From the NCBI GenBank assembly GCA_964403935.1, contig CAYOIB010000005.1, positions 14,783 to 78,782 of the forward strand: 64,000 nt of DNA. Reading direction: 5' to 3'. Every line of letters begins with the position of its first letter. Positions within the stretch are counted from its first letter, which is position 1. This stretch comes from SLLG01 sp964403935 (GTDB taxonomy: Bacteria; Verrucomicrobiota; Verrucomicrobiia; Opitutales; Oceanipulchritudinaceae). The notes beneath the pieces were generated by a model, which searched no databases, was not told where the DNA came from, and worked only from the letters and a program-made list of their open reading frames with translations. A program made the position numbers and the translations under genes. Of the stretch, positions 17,498 to 26,516 are shown in pieces.

Positions 17498-17905
17498 TCA
17501 TTCCTGGACTTGCCCATCCAGATAGGACCAGTCCCCGCGATGCCTTCGGAAACGGGAGCGCTCGTGATGGATCGCTCGCCCGCCATCCTGGATGTAGGTG
17601 GCCTTGAATTCGACTTTCCCCACCTTGTCAGTGGCGGTGCCCTGCCATGTTTCAACGACCTCCAGGCCGATCCACTCGATTGTCTTCTGCGTCGATTCGT
17701 AAGCGTTTCGCAGATCCGTTCGGCCCATCACCGGAAACGTGGTCGAAACAAGATAATCGATCGCGCCCACGACATAAGCGCAATAACGCGAGCGCATGAG
17801 CGCTTCCGCCGTAGCCGGCTTGCGCAAGCCCCAATGAAAAGGCCCGCAGCAATCGCCGTAGGAACGCTGCGCGCCACAAGGGCAGGATTTCTCAAGAGCG
17901 AGCAT
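17498..17905 (-). CDS. ychJ: YchJ-family SEC-C motif protein
   Basis: A 135-aa protein starting at MLALEKSCPCG (ATG 17905); the upstream frame to 17992 lacks family similarity. The N-terminal zinc-binding SEC-C-like motif is CPCGAQRSYGDCCGPFHWG. It is followed by the YchJ body: TAEALMRSRYCAYVVGAIDYL, TTFPVMGR, and the VEFKATYIQDG/HHERSRFRRHRGDWSYLDG beta-strands typical of the NTF2-like YchJ fold. The cellular role of the family is not established. Convergent with the large helicase (67 bp between stops). Confidence 0.9.
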   Translation of the reverse strand: MLALEKSCPCGAQRSYGDCCGPFHWGLRKPATAEALMRSRYCAYVVGAIDYLVSTTFPVMGRTDLRNAYESTQKTIEWIGLEVVETWQGTATDKVGKVEFKATYIQDGGRAIHHERSRFRRHRGDWSYLDGQVQE

Positions 17906-18038
17906 TAAAAACTTGTGTATCAACCACCCGGAACTTTCCAACCTTAGATTAGTCGTAACCCGCGCGTTTCGACCTTTGACATTTCCGGGCATCCGGCCTT
18001 CGTAAAGGGAACCTGTTCATTCGATTCAAACCAAATTC

Positions 18039-19112
18039 ATGTCCACAACACCTCCCTCAGCGCCCGAATTTCTTGTCGATCTTCTTAACGCCCGCTCGCC
18101 TTCCGGCTATGAAACCGAAGCCCAGGCGGTCGTCGACCGGATGATCAAGCCCGTGGCCGATGCATACCATCGCGACACCATTGGGAACCGGATCGCAACG
18201 ATTGAATCCGACGGCGACCCGACCCTCCTGCTCAGCGGGCACATGGATGAGCTCGGATTGATCATCAAGTATGTCGATGACAAGGGGTATCTCTATTTCG
18301 ACCTGGTAGGAGGGATCGACTTGCAGACCATTTCAGGGCGTCGGGTGAGCATCCTTACCAAGGAAGGTATTGTTCGTGGGGTGACCGGCCGCCGAGCAAT
18401 TCATCTTCTCAACCAGGAGGAGCGGAAGCAGGTACCGAAGATTGAAAACCTCTGGATCGATATCGGGGCAAAATCGAAAGCGGAAGCTTTGGCACGCATT
18501 CGCATCGGTGATGTCGCTGTCTATGATCACGGCTTTGAGTCGCTTCATGGAACGCTGGTAACGGCCCGGGCCTTTGACAACAAGTCGGGGTGCTACATCG
18601 TCATGGAGGCCCTGCGCCGATTGGCCGCAGACCGCCAGGGCCTCGCGGCCCGCGTTGTCGCTGTGGCCACGGCCCAGGAAGAGATTGGCTGCCGGGGTGC
18701 CCGTGCCGTCGCCAACCGGATTCCCGCTCATTTTGCCCTCGCGGTCGATGTCGGTCACGCAACCGATCATCCGGAGTGCGACAACCGGCGGTTTGGAGAA
18801 TTCAAGCTGGGAGGCGGCCCAATCATTACGCGGGGTGCCAACGTCAACCCGATCGTCTTTGATCGACTCATCCAGGCGGCTGAATCCGAAAAGATCCCTC
18901 ACCAGATTGAAGCGGACCCACGTCCCACCTCAACGGATGGCCGGGAGCTGCAAATGGGCCATGCAGGCATTGCCACGGGCGTCCTCTCGGTCCCTCTGCG
19001 CTACATGCATACCCCGAGTGAGATCGTGGATCTCCAGGATGTTGAGAACGCGGTCCGGCTCATCATTGCCTTCGCCAAAGGTCTCGAAAAAGGTGCCCGC
19101 GGGGACTGGTGA
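18039..19112 (+). CDS. M42 family metallopeptidase (glutamyl aminopeptidase/endoglucanase-like)
   Basis: A 357-aa cytoplasmic aminopeptidase of the M42 tetrahedral type, releasing N-terminal residues from short peptides with two metal ions. Metal and catalytic motifs are all present: SGHMDELG (first His and Asp), ARAFDNKSGC (bridging Asp), TAQEEIGCRGA (catalytic and metal Glu), AVDVGHATD (metal Asp), and the last His in RYMHTPSEIVD. Length is normal. ATG at 18039 is the only sensible start; no strong Shine-Dalgarno sequence precedes it. Stands alone between ychJ and a PEP-CTERM gene. Confidence 0.93.
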   Translation: MSTTPPSAPEFLVDLLNARSPSGYETEAQAVVDRMIKPVADAYHRDTIGNRIATIESDGDPTLLLSGHMDELGLIIKYVDDKGYLYFDLVGGIDLQTISGRRVSILTKEGIVRGVTGRRAIHLLNQEERKQVPKIENLWIDIGAKSKAEALARIRIGDVAVYDHGFESLHGTLVTARAFDNKSGCYIVMEALRRLAADRQGLAARVVAVATAQEEIGCRGARAVANRIPAHFALAVDVGHATDHPECDNRRFGEFKLGGGPIITRGANVNPIVFDRLIQAAESEKIPHQIEADPRPTSTDGRELQMGHAGIATGVLSVPLRYMHTPSEIVDLQDVENAVRLIIAFAKGLEKGARGDW

Positions 19113-19287
19113 TCTTTTCGTTAGGGGGTGTTGGGAGGAGGCCGCTTTTGCTCCACACGGGCTTCGACAAGGCCTGAATGCGTAAAATGAATCCATACGC
19201 TCGATTCTGATTGCGTTTACGTAATTAGCTTTGAATCCTATAGGCACTTTCCGCAAACGCATCTCCGCGTTATCGAGAAGCCCAGAT

Positions 19288-20073
19288 ATGAACAAGCATA
19301 CTGTAACCGGATTGACGGCGCTTGCCTTGGCCTTTTTCTCGGCACCCGTCACTGCAGCACCTTCCGCTATTGAAACTGATGATGGTTTCTTTAGCGAGCT
19401 TGTCGCCGGCATAGCCAATGGGGCATCCAGTCTCCTCTCCTCAGGAGCCGGTGTTTTTGACGAGTTTCTCCTTCAGTACAACCTCCCGGCAAGTGGGTCC
19501 GGGATCATCGATCCATCTTCGGCGGAGATCAACGTGGGAGCGGTGACACCTGTCGCCGGCATGGACATCTCGATCAAATTTGAGCATGTTCCGAATTTTC
19601 CCGATTTCACATGGCCCTATGATCAAATCGCTGTGGGCATCGCCGACTTGAACCCTGCGACCTCGTTCACGGGGGGCATTGCCACCGGACCCACCTCCGC
19701 GGATACGGTGACTCTGGCGAACTCGCTGGAACTCAATTTCGCGCCCCAAGCGTATTCGGTTCAACTCAACAACCCGGATAACATCTTCACCTTTTTCGGG
19801 AGTGCCGGAGGGGGCGAGCCGCTGCATTTTCAGAATGATCCGAATCACTGGCGGATCTTTGCCGATACAGGTTGGAGTTCTTCGAGCGGCCCGGCCGTCT
19901 GGATCCTCCTCTTTGATGCCGAAGGCTCAGATGGCAACAGTGGGTATAATGACGGTGTTTTTGTTCTCGCTGGCTACACAGTCCATGCTGTGCCGGAGCC
20001 CGCCCTCATTGGCCTGTTGGCTCTACCCGGACTCTTCCTCGTCTTTCACCTCCGTCGTCGCTGCTCTCGCTGA
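19288..20073 (+). CDS. PEP-CTERM sorting-signal secreted protein
   Basis: A 261-aa exported protein. The signal peptide is MNKHTVTGLTALALAFFSAP with cleavage near VTAAP; start at 19288 chosen to place it at the N-terminus. The C-terminus is a PEP-CTERM tripartite sorting signal: VPEPA, a hydrophobic run (LIGLLALPGLFLVF) and a basic tail (HLRRRCSR). Exosortase would cleave here and anchor or release the protein at the envelope; no exosortase gene is in the window. The middle is Asp/Gly/Ser/aromatic-rich and not recognised. Its last 51 bp overlap the 3' end of menD on the opposite strand, so sorting signal and MenD C-terminus share DNA. Confidence 0.87.
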   Translation: MNKHTVTGLTALALAFFSAPVTAAPSAIETDDGFFSELVAGIANGASSLLSSGAGVFDEFLLQYNLPASGSGIIDPSSAEINVGAVTPVAGMDISIKFEHVPNFPDFTWPYDQIAVGIADLNPATSFTGGIATGPTSADTVTLANSLELNFAPQAYSVQLNNPDNIFTFFGSAGGGEPLHFQNDPNHWRIFADTGWSSSSGPAVWILLFDAEGSDGNSGYNDGVFVLAGYTVHAVPEPALIGLLALPGLFLVFHLRRRCSR

Positions 20074-21777
20074 TGCTCCCGGATTGAGGAGACCCACGCG
20101 GATGGCCGCTGAAGCCCGTCGATTCGTTTTCACTTCGATCAGGGTGACGCCCTTCTCCGGGAAGCATGAAAGATGTTCGCCCAAGTCGACGGCATCCGCC
20201 GCCTGAACATAGGAAACGCCAAAGGCGCAGGCGAAGGCTTTGAAGTCAATTTTCTGTGGGGTGCCAAAGAAGCGTTCGAAGGGCGGTTCCCAGGCAGCAA
20301 TTGGAAGGTGCTGAAAAATACCGCCACCCTCGTTGTTGATAACGACGACAACCAAGGCTCCGCGGATGTCTTGTCCACACAGCCAACCCGTCGCATCGTG
20401 AAGGGCAGCGAGATCCCCGCAGAACAAACAGGTGCGGCCCCCTTCAGCGACGGTGCCCATGGCGGACGCAACCGTTCCATCGATCCCGTTCGCTCCGCGA
20501 TTGAAGAAGACCCGCCGGGCCTCCGGTGTGACCGGCCAAAAAGCTTCGCCATCCCGAACGGCCAGACTGCTGGCAAAAAAGAGGTCGACGTCTTCCGGAA
20601 GCTGCGCGGCGGCTTCCGCATAGATCCTTCCTTCAAAATCAATTGGCGCGGCATCCAAGCCGGCCTTGAGCTCGATGGAGGCCTTCCGGCTCAACTTCTT
20701 CCAGCGCTCCCGATAACTGGCTGGCACCACCTTTCCGGGCCAGTCCCCAAGTTCTTCAAGGCGCAAGCGGAGATGAGTGACACGGCCTTGCGAAGCATCC
20801 CGATTCCCGGGATGCCGGCTGACCAGATAACGTCGCCCTGAGAGTTTACCCACCCATTGACGGAGTGCTTTGGAGGTGGGCAATTCGCCCAAGATGATCA
20901 GCCAATCCGGCTCATCGTCCCGATTGATAGCATCTGATCTCAGGAGCCGATCGTAAGCGGCAATTCGAACCACACCCTCAGGACAGGTTCCATGGCGCGT
21001 GGGGCTAAGAACATCGCAGAAAATCGGGGCGGCCCTGCTCAAGGCCAAGGCAAAGGCGGCCTCCCGATAAGCGGCACCCTCCGAAGCGTGGTCAGGACCG
21101 GCGATGATCAGGCCCCTGCCCTCCAACGGGGGCAGTTCCTGTATGTGTCGAGTCACTACAGGCAACCGTCCAACGGCCACAAGTTGGTCAAAGGGCACGA
21201 CGGGCTTCAGCTCTGTGCCTGCGAGCCATGCGAGCGGCTCGCGAAAGGGACAGTTAAGGTGAACCGGACCGGAACATTCGCGGGCATGATCCACCGCCTG
21301 CGAAAGCAGACGAGGCCAGGAGCGGAGAACATCCACTTCGTTTTCGGGGATCGGGGCCTCGGCATAAAAAGCCACCGCACTCCCATACATCTTCACCTGA
21401 TCGATCGTCTGCCCGGCTCGGGTATGCCTGAGTTCAGGCGGGCGATCGGCCGTAAGGATCAAGAGCGGAATATTACTTTCGTGTGCTTCAATAACTGCAG
21501 GAAGATAATTTGCGGCAGCCGTCCCTGACGTACACAAAAGCGCCACGACTTCGCCTGATCTCTGAGCCATCCCGAGAGCAAAGAAACCCGCTGCCCGTTC
21601 ATCCAGCACAGACCATGCACGCATCTTCGGATGCAGGGCAAAAGCCACCGTCAGAGGCGTCGACCGCGAGCCCGGTGAAATGACGACACGATGCACCCCC
21701 AGCCGGACGAGCACCTCCGCTGCAACCGCACCCCAGTAGGTATTGACGGTCGACAACTGTTGGGAATTCGGAATCAT
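20023..21777 (-). CDS. menD: 2-succinyl-5-enolpyruvyl-6-hydroxy-3-cyclohexene-1-carboxylate synthase
   Basis: A thiamine-diphosphate enzyme joining isochorismate and 2-oxoglutarate, the second step of menaquinone synthesis. It has 584 aa. Seen: N-terminal VVISPGSRSTPLTVA, the activating Glu in VLDERAAGFFALGMA, TSGTAAANYLPAVIEA, TADRPPELRHTRAGQTIDQ and the ThDP/Mg motif CGDLAALHDATG...NNEGGGIFQHLP. Start ATG 21777, 5 bp after the menF stop, so the two are co-translated from one message. The final 17 codons are antisense to the PEP-CTERM gene. Confidence 0.95.
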   Translation of the reverse strand: MIPNSQQLSTVNTYWGAVAAEVLVRLGVHRVVISPGSRSTPLTVAFALHPKMRAWSVLDERAAGFFALGMAQRSGEVVALLCTSGTAAANYLPAVIEAHESNIPLLILTADRPPELRHTRAGQTIDQVKMYGSAVAFYAEAPIPENEVDVLRSWPRLLSQAVDHARECSGPVHLNCPFREPLAWLAGTELKPVVPFDQLVAVGRLPVVTRHIQELPPLEGRGLIIAGPDHASEGAAYREAAFALALSRAAPIFCDVLSPTRHGTCPEGVVRIAAYDRLLRSDAINRDDEPDWLIILGELPTSKALRQWVGKLSGRRYLVSRHPGNRDASQGRVTHLRLRLEELGDWPGKVVPASYRERWKKLSRKASIELKAGLDAAPIDFEGRIYAEAAAQLPEDVDLFFASSLAVRDGEAFWPVTPEARRVFFNRGANGIDGTVASAMGTVAEGGRTCLFCGDLAALHDATGWLCGQDIRGALVVVVINNEGGGIFQHLPIAAWEPPFERFFGTPQKIDFKAFACAFGVSYVQAADAVDLGEHLSCFPEKGVTLIEVKTNRRASAAIRVGLLNPGASARAATTEVKDEEESG

Positions 21778-21782
21778 TGTCC

Positions 21783-23240
21783 TTAACCCCGGGCCTCATC
21801 CGAGATGGCATCAAGGAGGGCGCGCATCTTCACTTCAGTCTCCTCAAACTCGCGTTCCGGATCGGAGCCCTGCACGATTCCAGCACCTGCGTAGAGGCGG
21901 GCTTTGGAGCCTTCAACAAGCGCGGAGCGGATGGCGACAACCCACTCCCCCGCCCGCCGATGATCGAACCACCCGACCAAACCGGCATACAGCCCGCGTG
22001 AAAACGGTTCCAGTCCCGGAATGTCCTTGATCGCTGCTTCGCCGGGAGAGCCGCCCACAGCCGGCGTGGGATGGAGGGCCGCAGCCACATCAAGGAGATC
22101 CGCCGCTTCCGTGAGCTGCCCTTCAATCGGCGTATGCAAGTGTTGCACATTCGATAGGGACAACAGCCGCGGTTCCGCCGGCTTCTGGGTACCGATCCCC
22201 ACTTTTTCCAAGCGCCGACAGATCGACTCCACAACATGGGCGTGTTCACGGAGATCCTTTTCGCTGCTGAGAAGGTCGGAGGCATAGCGCGCATCTTCCA
22301 TGGCAGAACGACCTCGCGGAGCCGATCCGGCGATGGCCTCGGTCCGAAGGCGCTGACCATCGGTTTCAGCCAAACGTTCCGGAGTGGCACCAATAAAGCT
22401 CTGCCCCTGGCCGTTAGCGAAGGAATAGATATGGCAGCTCGGAAAGCGATTGCGCAGGCGGTTCGCTGTCTCAAGTGGCCGAAGATCAGATGAGAACTCC
22501 AAATCGATTGCCCGCGCGAGGACGATTTTCTCAAAGCGTTGGTTCCCGATACGCCGAAGGGCTTCGCGAACGCGCCCTTGAAAATCAATGACAGCTCCGG
22601 TCGGCTCATGGCCTTCGGCCCCCACTTCCTGCGTCCGGATGCACCGGGGAGCGGCCTCACCCTCATCCAGCGTGTCGTAGGTGAAGGACGAGAAGCGTTC
22701 GTGCGCGCTCCAAATTCTCTCTACCAAACGTTCGACATTGCTCCCGGGATCCACCCTGCAATTGGCCACGGCGATGTGTTGCCCTTCTGCCCGCGCCACT
22801 TGCCAGCGGGGAAGAAAAATCGTCGCGGCCGCAAACGGACTTTCCTCCCCCGGTTCATCGAAGAAGGAAAACGCTCCCAAAAAGTGCGGCCCACCCATGG
22901 TGTCTGAAACATCCCCCACCGCGACAGTGTGTTGGAGGACCTCCGCTGCAAACGCCCTCGCCCGGTCAAAGCGATCCGGACCTGTCCAAGTGCCGAGCAC
23001 GACCGCGTCGGCTCCGGCAATGGCCCGGCCTGAAGCCGGACTTTCAATATAGGCATGGTGCTCGCTCGATTCGTAGATGGTTTGCAGAACCGCGAGGGGG
23101 TCGATGTGCCGTACTCGCAACGAGATACTCGCAACCTTCCAATGTCCGTCTTCGGTGGCGGCATCCCGGCACGCCCCGATAAAGCGCACAAGATCTTCCT
23201 TCTCAGGCCGGTGATGCCGCGTTGTCTCGATAATCTCCAC
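21783..23240 (-). CDS. menF: Isochorismate synthase
   Basis: Converts chorismate to isochorismate, feeding MenD. 485 aa; the chorismate-binding C-terminal half shows KIVLARAIDLEF, FIGATPERLAETDG, TEAIAGSAPRGRS, HLHTPIEGQL, HPTPAVGGSPGEAA and RLYAGAGIVQGSDPEREFEET. The N-terminal half is the usual variable region. Absence of salicylate or enterobactin genes and adjacency to menD favour menaquinone over siderophore synthesis. The start is GTG at 23240, 9 bp after the metG stop; no internal ATG would preserve the N-terminal domain. Confidence 0.94.
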   Translation of the reverse strand: MEIIETTRHHRPEKEDLVRFIGACRDAATEDGHWKVASISLRVRHIDPLAVLQTIYESSEHHAYIESPASGRAIAGADAVVLGTWTGPDRFDRARAFAAEVLQHTVAVGDVSDTMGGPHFLGAFSFFDEPGEESPFAAATIFLPRWQVARAEGQHIAVANCRVDPGSNVERLVERIWSAHERFSSFTYDTLDEGEAAPRCIRTQEVGAEGHEPTGAVIDFQGRVREALRRIGNQRFEKIVLARAIDLEFSSDLRPLETANRLRNRFPSCHIYSFANGQGQSFIGATPERLAETDGQRLRTEAIAGSAPRGRSAMEDARYASDLLSSEKDLREHAHVVESICRRLEKVGIGTQKPAEPRLLSLSNVQHLHTPIEGQLTEAADLLDVAAALHPTPAVGGSPGEAAIKDIPGLEPFSRGLYAGLVGWFDHRRAGEWVVAIRSALVEGSKARLYAGAGIVQGSDPEREFEETEVKMRALLDAISDEARG

Positions 23241-23249
23241 AGGCAGACG

Positions 23250-24776
23250 TCAGGCAGGTCGCGGAAACAGGATCGTTCTCTCGCCCAGGCGATTGCCTGC
23301 CAGGCGATCACTCCAGTTGAGATTCCCTTCCCAAAGCTCCGGCGCTGTTTCTCCCAAGAGTCCCAAGGTGCGCTCCGCGATGCTCGGCATCACGGGGAGA
23401 AAGGCAGTCGAGGCCAGCCGGACGCCTTCGGCCAGGGTCGAAAGGCACGTGGCGAGAATCTCGCGATCCTTCGGATCCTCTGACTTGGCGAGCTTCCAGG
23501 GAGCACGGATCTCGGCATAGCGATTCAGCGCTGTGACAAAGGTGAAGATGCGTTCCAGCAAGGTGTGGAACTGGAAGCCTTCAACCAGGGCGGGGAGCGA
23601 CGCCTGCGTCTTTTCCCACAGGGCCCGGACCTCCTTCTCGGGGTCCTCAGAGACGGTCTGGGAGACCAAACCTTCGGGAAGATGCTTTCCGCCCAGAGTC
23701 AACAAACGGTTGACCAGGTTCCCGAAGTTGTTCGAGAGGTCCGAGTTGTAGCGGGAAAGAAACAGCTCCACAGTAAAGTCGCTATCCTGCCCCACATTCA
23801 TCTCGCGGGTGAGAAAGAACCGGAGAGCGTCGGGACCAAACTGGTTTGAGAGGTCAAACGGATCGATCGTAATACCGCTGCTCTTGGAAAGCTTTTCACC
23901 GCCGATATGCCACCAGCCATGAACGAGAAGCGCCTTCGGCAGCGGCACACCCATGGCCTTCAGCATTGCCGGCCAATAGACCGAATGCGCCGGCACGAGG
24001 ATATCTTTGCCAATGACATGGTAATCGGCCGGCCAATACTCATCGAACCCATCCGATCCGTAGCCCACGGCAGAGATGTAATTGATCAAGGCATCGAACC
24101 ACACGTAGGTGACATACTGCTCGTCAAACGGAAGCGGAATGCCCCAGCTGAGGCGTTCGATGGGCCGCGAGATGCAGAGGTCGTTGACCGGCTCCTTCAG
24201 GAATTCGAGCACTTGCTTTTGACGAAAGAGCGGGACGACGAAATCATTCTCCTTCAGGTATTGCAGGAGCCATTCCTGATATTTCCCCAGGCGAAAAAAG
24301 TAGTTCTCTTCCTGGATCTCCACGACCTCGCCATACAGCTCGGGCCATTTCCCATCGACGCGCTCCTTCTCAAGGACGAACTGCTCCTGCCGAACCGAAT
24401 AGAAGCCGCGGTATTCCCCCTTATAGATATCCCCGCTATCATGGAGCTTTTGAAGGATACTTCGGACAACCTCCTTATGCCGGGTATCGCTTGTCCGAAT
24501 GAAATCGTCATTCGAGATCAAAAGCGTCTTGCACAAATCAATGAACAACGGGGCCACCTCGTTGGTCAGCTCGGCAGGTGTTTTGTTCAGGGCCTTGGCC
24601 GTCTGGGTGATCTTCTGCCCGTGCTCGTCAATACCCGTCAGGAAGTGAACCTCGTCGCCCATCAACCGGCGGGACCGTGCAATGACGTCGGTGAGGACCT
24701 TTTCATAGGCGTGGCCGAGGTGGGGGCGGCCATTCGCGTAATCGATGGCCGTGGTGATAAAGAATTTCTTCCTCAT
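23250..24776 (-). CDS. metG: Methionyl-tRNA synthetase (zinc-less form)
   Basis: Charges tRNA-Met. 508 aa, class I synthetase: HIGH-type motif GRPHLGHAYEK near the N-terminus and KMSKS-type GGEKLSKSSG. The connective-peptide knuckle that usually binds zinc reads FYSVRQEQFVLEKE with no cysteines, the zinc-free MetG2-like form. The C-terminal anticodon-binding helices are present (NNFGNLVNRLL, NRYAEIRAPWKLAK); there is no appended dimerisation/tRNA-binding domain. Start at ATG 24776 (MRKKFFITTAIDYANG) fits the family better than the open frame upstream; an AAGGA lies about 11 bp ahead. First gene of metG-menF-menD. Confidence 0.96.
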   Translation of the reverse strand: MRKKFFITTAIDYANGRPHLGHAYEKVLTDVIARSRRLMGDEVHFLTGIDEHGQKITQTAKALNKTPAELTNEVAPLFIDLCKTLLISNDDFIRTSDTRHKEVVRSILQKLHDSGDIYKGEYRGFYSVRQEQFVLEKERVDGKWPELYGEVVEIQEENYFFRLGKYQEWLLQYLKENDFVVPLFRQKQVLEFLKEPVNDLCISRPIERLSWGIPLPFDEQYVTYVWFDALINYISAVGYGSDGFDEYWPADYHVIGKDILVPAHSVYWPAMLKAMGVPLPKALLVHGWWHIGGEKLSKSSGITIDPFDLSNQFGPDALRFFLTREMNVGQDSDFTVELFLSRYNSDLSNNFGNLVNRLLTLGGKHLPEGLVSQTVSEDPEKEVRALWEKTQASLPALVEGFQFHTLLERIFTFVTALNRYAEIRAPWKLAKSEDPKDREILATCLSTLAEGVRLASTAFLPVMPSIAERTLGLLGETAPELWEGNLNWSDRLAGNRLGERTILFPRPA

Positions 24777-24850
24777 GAGCGGGGTATCCTTCGCGCAATT
24801 CAACTACCCTGACAAGCGCAAGCTTGAGACGTGATGTTATGAATACTTCA

Positions 24851-24863
24851 GGCGAGTCTCGCC
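24851..24863. promoter_or_regulatory. Perfect 6-1-6 inverted repeat in the metG/prfC divergent region
   Basis: GGCGAG-T-CTCGCC, a perfect 13-bp palindrome about midway between the divergent starts of metG (24776) and prfC (24915). It could be an operator or a small hairpin in the prfC leader. GC-rich sequence makes chance occurrence possible. Confidence 0.25.
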
Positions 24864-24914
24864 TTCCGCCTTGCGATCGAACCCGAAGCGTGGGAGTTCT
24901 TCCACTTTATCCGC

Positions 24915-26516
24915 ATGAATCCCAGCCAAGAAATCAGTCGCCGACGAACCTTTGCCATCATCTCCCACCCCGATGCTGGGAAAACCACCCTTACAGAAAA
25001 GTTTCTCCTCTACGGGGGTGCCCTCAATCTTGCCGGAGGAGTACGGGACCGCAAGAGCCAGCGTTCCACCGCCTCGGACTGGATGGAGTTGGAGCGAAAG
25101 CGCGGTATTTCGGTTTCGTCGACCGTTCTTCAGTTCGAGTTTCGCGGGTATGCCGTCAACCTCCTCGACACGCCGGGGCACCAGGACTTTTCCGAAGATA
25201 CCTATCGGGTGCTGACAGCGGTGGATGCGGCGGTGATGGTCCTCGACGCCGCCAAAGGCATCGAACCGCAGACCCTGAAGCTCTTCCAGGTCTGCCGCCA
25301 ACGGAAGATTCCGATCTTCACCTTTATCAACAAATGCGATCGCCCTGGGCGCGAGCCTCTTGAGCTCCTCGATGAGATTCAAGAGGTGCTCGGACTCAAT
25401 CCTTTTCCAGTGAACTGGCCGCTCGGCGAAGGGGCACAGTTTCGGGGACTTTATGATCGGCGTGAAAATCAGATTCACTGGTTCGAAAAAAGCTCCGGCG
25501 GGCGCTACCGTGCCTCAGTTGAAGTCGGGGGACTGGATGATCCCGCCTTCGTGGAACGACTGCCGAAGGATATCTACGACCGCATCCGCGATGAGGTGGA
25601 ACTCCTCGAAGGTGCCGGAACACATTTCGATCGGGAGGCAATCCTCCGGGGCGAGCAAACCCCCGTCTATTTCGGGAGTGCGATCAATAATTTCGGGGTG
25701 GAACTTCTCCTCAATGGCTTTCTCGACTATGCGCCCGTGCCCCAGCCCCGGGCGGCTGAACCCGCTGAAGTCTCACCCGATGCCTCTTTTTTTTCGGGCT
25801 TTATCTTCAAGATTCAGGCGAACATGGATGCGCGTCACCGGGACCGTCTGGTCTTTTTGCGCGTGTGTTCAGGCAAGTTCACCCGGGACATGCAGGTCTA
25901 CCATACACGGCTCGGGAAGAAGGTCCGCCTCTCCTTCTCACACCACCTCTTCGGAAACGAGCGGGAAACGGTCGATGAGGCCTGGCCCGGTGATATTCTG
26001 GGGATCACTGGCCAAAGCACCTTTGGGATCGGCGATACGTTGTCAGAGGATCCCAACATCCACTACGCGGCCATTCCTTCGTTTGCGCCGGAATGCTTTG
26101 CCTACTTTCACAACCTCGATACGACGAATTTCAAGCGGTTTTGGTCGGGGCTCGATCAGCTGCTTCAGGAACGTGTTGTCCAACGGTTCTATCCGCTCGA
26201 TGCTGTTTCGCAGATTCCCCTGCTCGGTGCCATCGGAACGCTGCAGTTTGATGTCGTCGCCCATCGCCTGGAGCACGAATACAAGGCTCCTGTGCGCGTT
26301 GACAGTGCGCCATGGAGTGTCACCCGATGGCTGGATCCCGAAGTAACGGTGGAGGCTATTGGCTCGTTTTACCTCGGCGGCGCAACAGTGGCCAAAGATG
26401 AAGGCGGCGACCTGGTTTTATTATTTCCCGATACCTGGGAACTCGGCTATTTCGAACGAAAACATCCCAACGTCGCCTTGCATTCCACCCGCAGGCGCGA
26501 TCGTGAACGCCAATGA
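24915..26516 (+). CDS. prfC: Peptide chain release factor 3
   Basis: A 533-aa translational GTPase that removes RF1/RF2 from ribosomes after termination. G-motifs: G1 SHPDAGKTTLTEK, switch I region GVRDRKSQRSTASDWM followed by the effector KRGISVSS, G3 DTPGHQDFSEDTYR, G4 INKCDRPGREP. Domains II and III follow (MDARHRDRLVFLRVCSGKF; GAIGTLQFDVVAHRLEHEY). Length equals the usual 528-530 aa, which distinguishes it from EF-G or BipA. Its stop overlaps the following HAD gene by 4 nt (ATGA at 26513-26516). Confidence 0.95.
   Translation: MNPSQEISRRRTFAIISHPDAGKTTLTEKFLLYGGALNLAGGVRDRKSQRSTASDWMELERKRGISVSSTVLQFEFRGYAVNLLDTPGHQDFSEDTYRVLTAVDAAVMVLDAAKGIEPQTLKLFQVCRQRKIPIFTFINKCDRPGREPLELLDEIQEVLGLNPFPVNWPLGEGAQFRGLYDRRENQIHWFEKSSGGRYRASVEVGGLDDPAFVERLPKDIYDRIRDEVELLEGAGTHFDREAILRGEQTPVYFGSAINNFGVELLLNGFLDYAPVPQPRAAEPAEVSPDASFFSGFIFKIQANMDARHRDRLVFLRVCSGKFTRDMQVYHTRLGKKVRLSFSHHLFGNERETVDEAWPGDILGITGQSTFGIGDTLSEDPNIHYAAIPSFAPECFAYFHNLDTTNFKRFWSGLDQLLQERVVQRFYPLDAVSQIPLLGAIGTLQFDVVAHRLEHEYKAPVRVDSAPWSVTRWLDPEVTVEAIGSFYLGGATVAKDEGGDLVLLFPDTWELGYFERKHPNVALHSTRRRDRERQ

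Noticed and set aside
23907..24812. 301-codon plus-strand frame opposite metG
   Set aside because: Fully antisense to a canonical synthetase with HIGH and KMSKS motifs; the translation has no recognisable domain.
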